The notes beneath the pieces were generated by a model. The model was not told where the DNA came from. It did no database searches and saw only the letters and a program-made list of their open reading frames with translations. From Candidatus Woesearchaeota archaeon (GTDB lineage: Archaea; Nanobdellota; Nanobdellia; Woesearchaeales; BM511): a stretch of DNA of 9,089 bases. The translations under genes and the position numbers were made by a program. Positions 6,768-9,089 of the stretch are shown piece by piece; the stretch's first letter is position 1; every line of letters begins with the position of its first letter. The stretch spans positions 1 through 9,089 of the forward strand of contig JAAOYE010000042.1 in NCBI GenBank assembly GCA_018221175.1, read 5' to 3'.

Positions 6768-6775
6768 TATATATA
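6768..6775 (-). promoter_or_regulatory. TATA box for the cca operon
   Basis: TATATATA is centred about 25 nt upstream of the cca ATG at 6746. The downstream segment has no purine-rich ribosome site, so a leaderless transcript is likely. The box lies just outside the MITE-like insertion and seems undisturbed by it. Confidence 0.6.
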
Positions 6776-6780
6776 CTTTA

Positions 6781-6789
6781 TCAAAACCA
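6781..6789 (+). repeat. Left copy of 9-bp direct repeat (target-site duplication)
   Basis: TCAAAACCA occurs here and again at 7003-7011, immediately outside the two inverted ends of the element between them. Exact direct repeats of this kind are the usual footprint of DDE transposition. The ninth base could be chance, so the duplication is 8-9 bp. Confidence 0.7.
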
Positions 6790-7002
6790 TGCACTGTTTA
6801 AATGACCGTCTGTGCCATTGTTAATGCCATTGTGCAAAAACAATGGCGCATGAAAACAAAGTTTTCAGTGCTGAAAATTTACAATTTTCATGCATTGGCC
6901 AGGCGAAGCCATCAAAAATCGAAGATTTTTGGAGGTTCCAAAAATGTTCCATTTTTTAGAACTGAGCATAGCGAAGCGGAGTAGTGCATTTTTTAACAGT
7001 GC
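6790..7002. mobile_element. 213-bp MITE-like non-coding element with terminal inverted repeats and internal hairpins
   Basis: The ends are inverted repeats: GCACTGTT at 6791-6798 and AACAGTGC at 6995-7002. The similarity continues imperfectly inward (TTTAAATG on the left against TTAAAAAATG on the right, read inward). Both ends abut the same 9-bp direct repeat. The inside contains no credible gene but a string of perfect short hairpins covering most of its length. Small size, terminal inverted repeats, a target duplication and no transposase are what define a miniature inverted-repeat transposable element. The insertion lies between the divergent cca and antiporter promoters, which would be about 86 bp apart without it. 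An 8-9 bp duplication is known for several DDE families, including IS1 and IS5-type elements, but I cannot assign a family. A structured non-coding RNA gene is the main alternative. Confidence 0.68.
6814..6897. repeat. Cluster of alternating inverted repeats inside the MITE-like element
   Basis: GCCATTGT appears twice in direct order (6814-6821, 6826-6833), and the second copy pairs perfectly with ACAATGGC (6840-6847). Four arms then alternate: TGAAAAC (6851-6857), TTTTCAG (6862-6868), CTGAAAA (6871-6877) and AATTTTCA (6883-6890). They allow two exclusive folds. In one, arm 1 pairs with 2 (7 bp, loop AAA) and arm 3 with 4 (8 bp, loop TAC). In the other, arm 2 pairs with 3 (7 bp, loop TG) inside a 9-bp stem GCATGAAAA/TTTTCATGC (6848-6856 with 6885-6893). 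This could be cruciform DNA or RNA structure. Confidence 0.7.
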
Positions 7003-7005
7003 TCA
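6902..7005. repeat. Series of GAA-triloop hairpins in the right half of the MITE-like element
   Basis: Three hairpins close on a C-GAA-G loop: GGC/GCC at 6902-6910, CAAAAATC/GATTTTTG at 6913-6931 (8 bp), and GC/GC at 6971-6977. The first and third contain the heptamer GCGAAGC, a sequence known to form an exceptionally stable single-stranded DNA mini-hairpin. An imperfect hairpin GTTC...GAAC lies at 6935-6962. The third GAA hairpin sits inside a 6-bp stem TGAGCA/TGCTCA (6963-6968 with 7000-7005) that reaches into the right direct repeat. Confidence 0.7.
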
Positions 7006-7011
7006 AAACCA
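7003..7011 (+). repeat. Right copy of 9-bp direct repeat (target-site duplication)
   Basis: TCAAAACCA is identical to 6781-6789 and directly follows the right inverted end AACAGTGC. It is followed at once by the antiporter promoter. Confidence 0.7.
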
Positions 7012-7015
7012 AACC

Positions 7016-7024
7016 TTAATAAAT
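7016..7024 (+). promoter_or_regulatory. Possible TATA box for the antiporter-PIN-rpo7 operon
   Basis: TTAATAAAT is centred about 35 nt before the GTG at 7055, predicting a short leader of roughly 8-10 nt. It begins 5 bp after the right direct repeat. It is weaker than the other boxes in the window. Confidence 0.35.
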
Positions 7025-7054
7025 TACATTAGAAATTATTGTAGAATAAAAGGG

Positions 7055-8200
7055 GTGTTAAAAGTCGCGCATACTGGAATTCAAATTGTTTATTTGTTTG
7101 GCATATTCTTACTTGGCTTTGGAGCTGTGTGGCTTTCAAACAAATACAAGTTTCCAAGCATACTATTACTATTATTAATTGGCGCGATTCTTAAAAAAAG
7201 CGGGCTTTTCGTTTATCTTAGCAATGAAATTGTTTTTACTTTAGCAACATTTGCACTAGTTGTAGCAGCGTTTGACTCTGCGTGCAAGGTAGACATTAGA
7301 AAGGAGGAAAAAGAGTATAAGGACGCACTTAAACTTAGAAACATAACACTACTGCTAATCATTTTAATAATATCATTTTTCACATACATCCTCTTTGAGA
7401 TCAACTTTATTTTAGCAATGATTTTTGCAACACTTATTAGCATTGTTGAGTTTGACAGGTTCAAACCAAAAGACAAAGTGCACAATATATTATTGCATGA
7501 ATCAATCGTGAGTGTTCCGCTTGCTATTGCCATAGTTTTAATCCTAAATCATTTTCTTGATGTGAGTATTAGTTTTCAAAAAGATATTTTATCATACACT
7601 CTTCCAATAATCACAGGCATTGGTGTTGGCGTTGTTGTGGGAATCGTTCTTATCAATACAAAACAAAAGCATTTCAACTTTGAGATGAAGTTTTTAGTTT
7701 TGGCATCTGCTATCCTTTTAGCTTTTTTATTAAGCGAAGTTCTTGGCGGAATAAGCATACTCTCAGTTCTAATTTTAGGGTTGATTATTGGAAACATTGA
7801 GCTTTCTAAAAAAGAAGTAGTCCAGGATTTTTTTGACAAGGCAATGGAGTTTTTTGAAATCATAGTGATTATTGCAGGCATCTTGGTTATTAATTTGTTA
7901 TTTACAAACACCCTGATTTTCAAAGCGCTGCTGCTTTTCATTATATATTTATTGACAAGGCTTGCTTCTGTCTTTGTTGTTTTTACTCATTCAAAACTAG
8001 ATTTAAAAGAGAAACTGGAGCTTGCTTTGAACATTCCAAAAGGAGGAGTTGCGTTAATGATTCCTATTGCTTTGTTTTTCAAATACTCATTTAACATTGA
8101 ATTAATTGTGAGTCTGTCAATACTGTTTGTCGTGTTTTCGACACTTCTTTACTTTGCACTAAATCTTTATATACAAAAGAAATCTTCTAAAACAGAATGA
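7055..8200 (+). CDS. CPA-type cation/proton antiporter homologue lacking the usual ion-binding Asp residues
   Basis: A 381-residue integral membrane protein with about 10-12 hydrophobic segments, resembling Na+/H+ exchangers of the CPA superfamily (NhaP/KefB-like, PF00999 type). The segment HESIVSVPLAI (148-158) aligns with the family's E-S-x-x-N-D-P-L-x-I, but Asn-Asp is Ser-Val here (S153, V154). ATLISI (125-130) lies where ATDP is expected, again without the Asp. PKGGVAL (328-334) fits the late conserved basic motif. With both ion-binding carboxylates missing, ordinary sodium/proton exchange is doubtful. The protein may have another substrate or act as a regulator. The GTG start is chosen because the upstream in-frame ATG at 6890 lies inside the MITE-like element and its extra 55 residues are hydrophilic and unlike the family. 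The stop overlaps the next gene (ATGA). Confidence 0.75.
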   Translation: MLKVAHTGIQIVYLFGIFLLGFGAVWLSNKYKFPSILLLLLIGAILKKSGLFVYLSNEIVFTLATFALVVAAFDSACKVDIRKEEKEYKDALKLRNITLLLIILIISFFTYILFEINFILAMIFATLISIVEFDRFKPKDKVHNILLHESIVSVPLAIAIVLILNHFLDVSISFQKDILSYTLPIITGIGVGVVVGIVLINTKQKHFNFEMKFLVLASAILLAFLLSEVLGGISILSVLILGLIIGNIELSKKEVVQDFFDKAMEFFEIIVIIAGILVINLLFTNTLIFKALLLFIIYLLTRLASVFVVFTHSKLDLKEKLELALNIPKGGVALMIPIALFFKYSFNIELIVSLSILFVVFSTLLYFALNLYIQKKSSKTE

Positions 8201-8580
8201 AAAGAATATTTTTAGACACAAATTTTTTGCTCATACCCGCTCAGCTTAAAGTAGACATATTTGCAGAGATAGCTAGGGTTGCAGATTTTGATTATCAGCT
8301 TTGTGTGTTAGAGCAAAGTATTGATGAACTAAAAAAGATGATAGCCACGCAAAAAGGCAAAACTAAGGATTTTGCAAGGATTGCTCTGCAGATGATAAAA
8401 CAAAAAAGCTTATATATCACTCCGTTTTCCAAAAGTGGCGGGGTAGACGATATTCTAGTCGAATTAAGCGATGAAAAAACAGTCGTTGCTACCCAAGACA
8501 AAGAGCTTAAAAAAAGAATCAAAGAAAAAGGAAGCAATATTATAACTTTAAAAAACAAAAAATACTTGGAGATCATATAA
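8197..8580 (+). CDS. PIN-domain endoribonuclease, archaeal Fcf1/Utp24-like
   Basis: A 127-residue PIN domain with the acidic active-site set D7 (FLDTNFLLIPAQ, 5-16), E44 (SIDELKK), D84/D85 and D101 (VATQDKEL, 97-104), which bind Mg2+ for RNA cleavage. The opening DTNFLLIPAQ and the ending ATQDKELKKRIKEKG-x-x-IITLKNKKYL match the stand-alone archaeal Fcf1-like proteins (COG1412 type) rather than toxin VapCs; no antitoxin gene is adjacent. In eukaryotes Fcf1/Utp24 cleaves pre-rRNA, so an rRNA-processing role is inferred. In many archaea this gene lies beside aIF2-gamma and the RNA polymerase Rpo7/Spt4 genes, as it does here for rpo7. Its ATG overlaps the antiporter stop by 4 bp and there is no clear ribosome site, suggesting translational coupling. 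Confidence 0.87.
   Translation: MKRIFLDTNFLLIPAQLKVDIFAEIARVADFDYQLCVLEQSIDELKKMIATQKGKTKDFARIALQMIKQKSLYITPFSKSGGVDDILVELSDEKTVVATQDKELKKRIKEKGSNIITLKNKKYLEII
8568..8574 (+). promoter_or_regulatory. Ribosome binding site for rpo7
   Basis: GGAGATC, inside the last codons of the PIN gene, ends 8 nt before the ATG at 8583 and partly complements the archaeal 16S 3' end. This is the only internal operon gene here with a clear Shine-Dalgarno sequence instead of an ATGA overlap. Confidence 0.45.
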
Positions 8581-8582
8581 AA

Positions 8583-9089
8583 ATGTTTTACAAAACACTA
8601 ATCGAGGACCACATCAGAGTCTCACCAGAACTCTTTGAAAAAGACAAAAAAGATGCGGTTTTGGCGCAAGTAACAAAAGAATACGACGGATACATATCAA
8701 AAGACTTTGGAATTGTTGTTGGGGTCTCAGAAATACTGGAAATTGGAGAAGGCGTCATTATTCCTGGAGACGGCGCAGCATACTACAAAGTAACATTCAA
8801 TTTATTGACATTCAAGCCAGAGATGCAGGAAGTCATTCCAGGACAAATAAAAGACATCGCAGACTTTGGAGCGTTTATCACAATGGGTCCAATTGAGGGC
8901 ATGATTCACGTTTCGCAGACAATGGATGACTTTGTCAGCTTTTCAAAAGACAAAACTCTTCTTGGAAAAGACTCAAAAAAAGTCTTAAAGGTTGCTGACA
9001 GGTGCAGAGCAAGGATTATTGCAGTTAGCTACAAAGAAGTTGACAACCCAAAAATCGGGCTTACCATGAGACAAGACAGCCTTGGAAAG
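8583..9089 (+). CDS. rpo7: DNA-directed RNA polymerase subunit Rpo7 (RpoE'), C-terminus cut by window edge
   Basis: The 169 residues present are nearly the whole protein (archaeal Rpo7 is usually about 180-190). The N-terminal RNP-like tip domain begins MFYKTLIEDHIRVSPELF and runs to about residue 80, with IGEGVIIPGDGAAYYKV (54-70) and FNLLTFKPEMQEVIPGQI. The S1 RNA-binding domain follows (about 82-165) with the typical GQIKDIADFGAFI, GPIEGMIHVSQ, and IGLTMRQ. Rpo7 pairs with Rpo4 to form the polymerase stalk, which helps open the promoter and binds nascent RNA; it is the counterpart of eukaryotic Rpb7. The gene follows the PIN gene by 2 bp with a ribosome site inside that gene, consistent with one operon. 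In many archaea Spt4 (rpoE'') and ribosomal genes follow, beyond this window. Confidence 0.94.
   Translation, partial: MFYKTLIEDHIRVSPELFEKDKKDAVLAQVTKEYDGYISKDFGIVVGVSEILEIGEGVIIPGDGAAYYKVTFNLLTFKPEMQEVIPGQIKDIADFGAFITMGPIEGMIHVSQTMDDFVSFSKDKTLLGKDSKKVLKVADRCRARIIAVSYKEVDNPKIGLTMRQDSLGK

Noticed and set aside
6802..6984. 60-residue plus-strand open frame inside the MITE-like element
   Set aside because: Its composition follows the hairpin repeats, it has no ribosome site or TATA box at the right distance, and it resembles no protein I know.
6790..7002. CRISPR array or tRNA gene in the structured intergenic region
   Set aside because: There are no regularly spaced identical repeats with unique spacers, and no cloverleaf with the conserved T-loop and D-loop sequences.
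6890..7054. N-terminal extension of the antiporter from the ATG at 6890
   Set aside because: The 55 extra residues are encoded by the mobile-like element, the right direct repeat and the promoter region, and are hydrophilic, unlike an exchanger N-terminus. The GTG at 7055 is immediately followed by the first membrane helix.
7576..7941. Minus-strand open frame opposite the antiporter
   Set aside because: It is the antisense shadow of a membrane-protein gene with no recognisable domain.
8197..8580. VapC toxin of a toxin-antitoxin pair
   Set aside because: No small antitoxin gene is adjacent; the upstream gene is a 381-residue transporter. The DTNFLLIPAQ opening and the position next to rpo7 fit the Fcf1-like PIN family.

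Overview
The window reads as a low-GC archaeal chromosome segment. The lineage is probably DPANN, with Woesearchaeota or Pacearchaeota-like gene content as the best guess. The archaeal markers are an RNA polymerase Rpo7 (RpoE') gene next to an Fcf1-like PIN nuclease, an archaeal class I CCA-adding enzyme, and AT-rich TATA boxes placed 24-30 nt upstream of the start codons of the unlinked or operon-head genes, which implies leaderless transcripts. Nothing in the window fixes the species.

Left part (1-2267). The 5' end of a metallophosphoesterase gene runs off the left edge on the minus strand. Next to it is a full-length homologue of the eukaryotic-type bifunctional 6-phosphofructo-2-kinase/fructose-2,6-bisphosphatase, which is unexpected in an archaeon. 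Divergent from it on the plus strand are a 79-residue remnant of an MFS transporter, cut off just after its first motif-A loop, and then a complete polyprenol/dolichol-kinase-type membrane protein.

Middle part (2244-6746), all minus strand. Two transcription units are visible. The upstream one is cca, then a COG2426 small multidrug export (DedA-like) membrane protein, then a PAP2 lipid phosphatase, joined by 4-bp ATGA overlaps. The second is a ChlI/MoxR-type AAA+ ATPase carrying a four-cysteine insert, followed with overlap by a ChlD-type VWA protein. This AAA-VWA pair has its own TATA box inside the 3' end of the PAP2 gene. The VWA gene converges with and overlaps the polyprenol kinase by 24 bp.

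Right part (6747-9089). Between the divergent cca and antiporter promoters sits a 213-bp non-coding element. It has GCACTGTT/AACAGTGC terminal inverted repeats, a perfect 9-bp direct repeat (TCAAAACCA) immediately outside each end, and a dense internal series of hairpins, two of which contain the GCGAAGC mini-hairpin. It looks like an unclassified MITE inserted between two promoters. Downstream on the plus strand are a CPA-type antiporter homologue that lacks the usual ion-binding Asp motifs, an Fcf1-like PIN nuclease (ATGA-coupled), and rpo7, cut by the right edge.

Functionally, the window combines information processing (tRNA 3' end, rRNA-processing-type nuclease, RNA polymerase stalk), membrane lipid-carrier phosphorylation and dephosphorylation (polyprenol kinase, PAP2), and sugar-phosphate signalling (Fru-2,6-P2). 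The most unusual items are the MITE-like element, the fructose-2,6-bisphosphate enzyme, and the antiporter with replaced catalytic residues.
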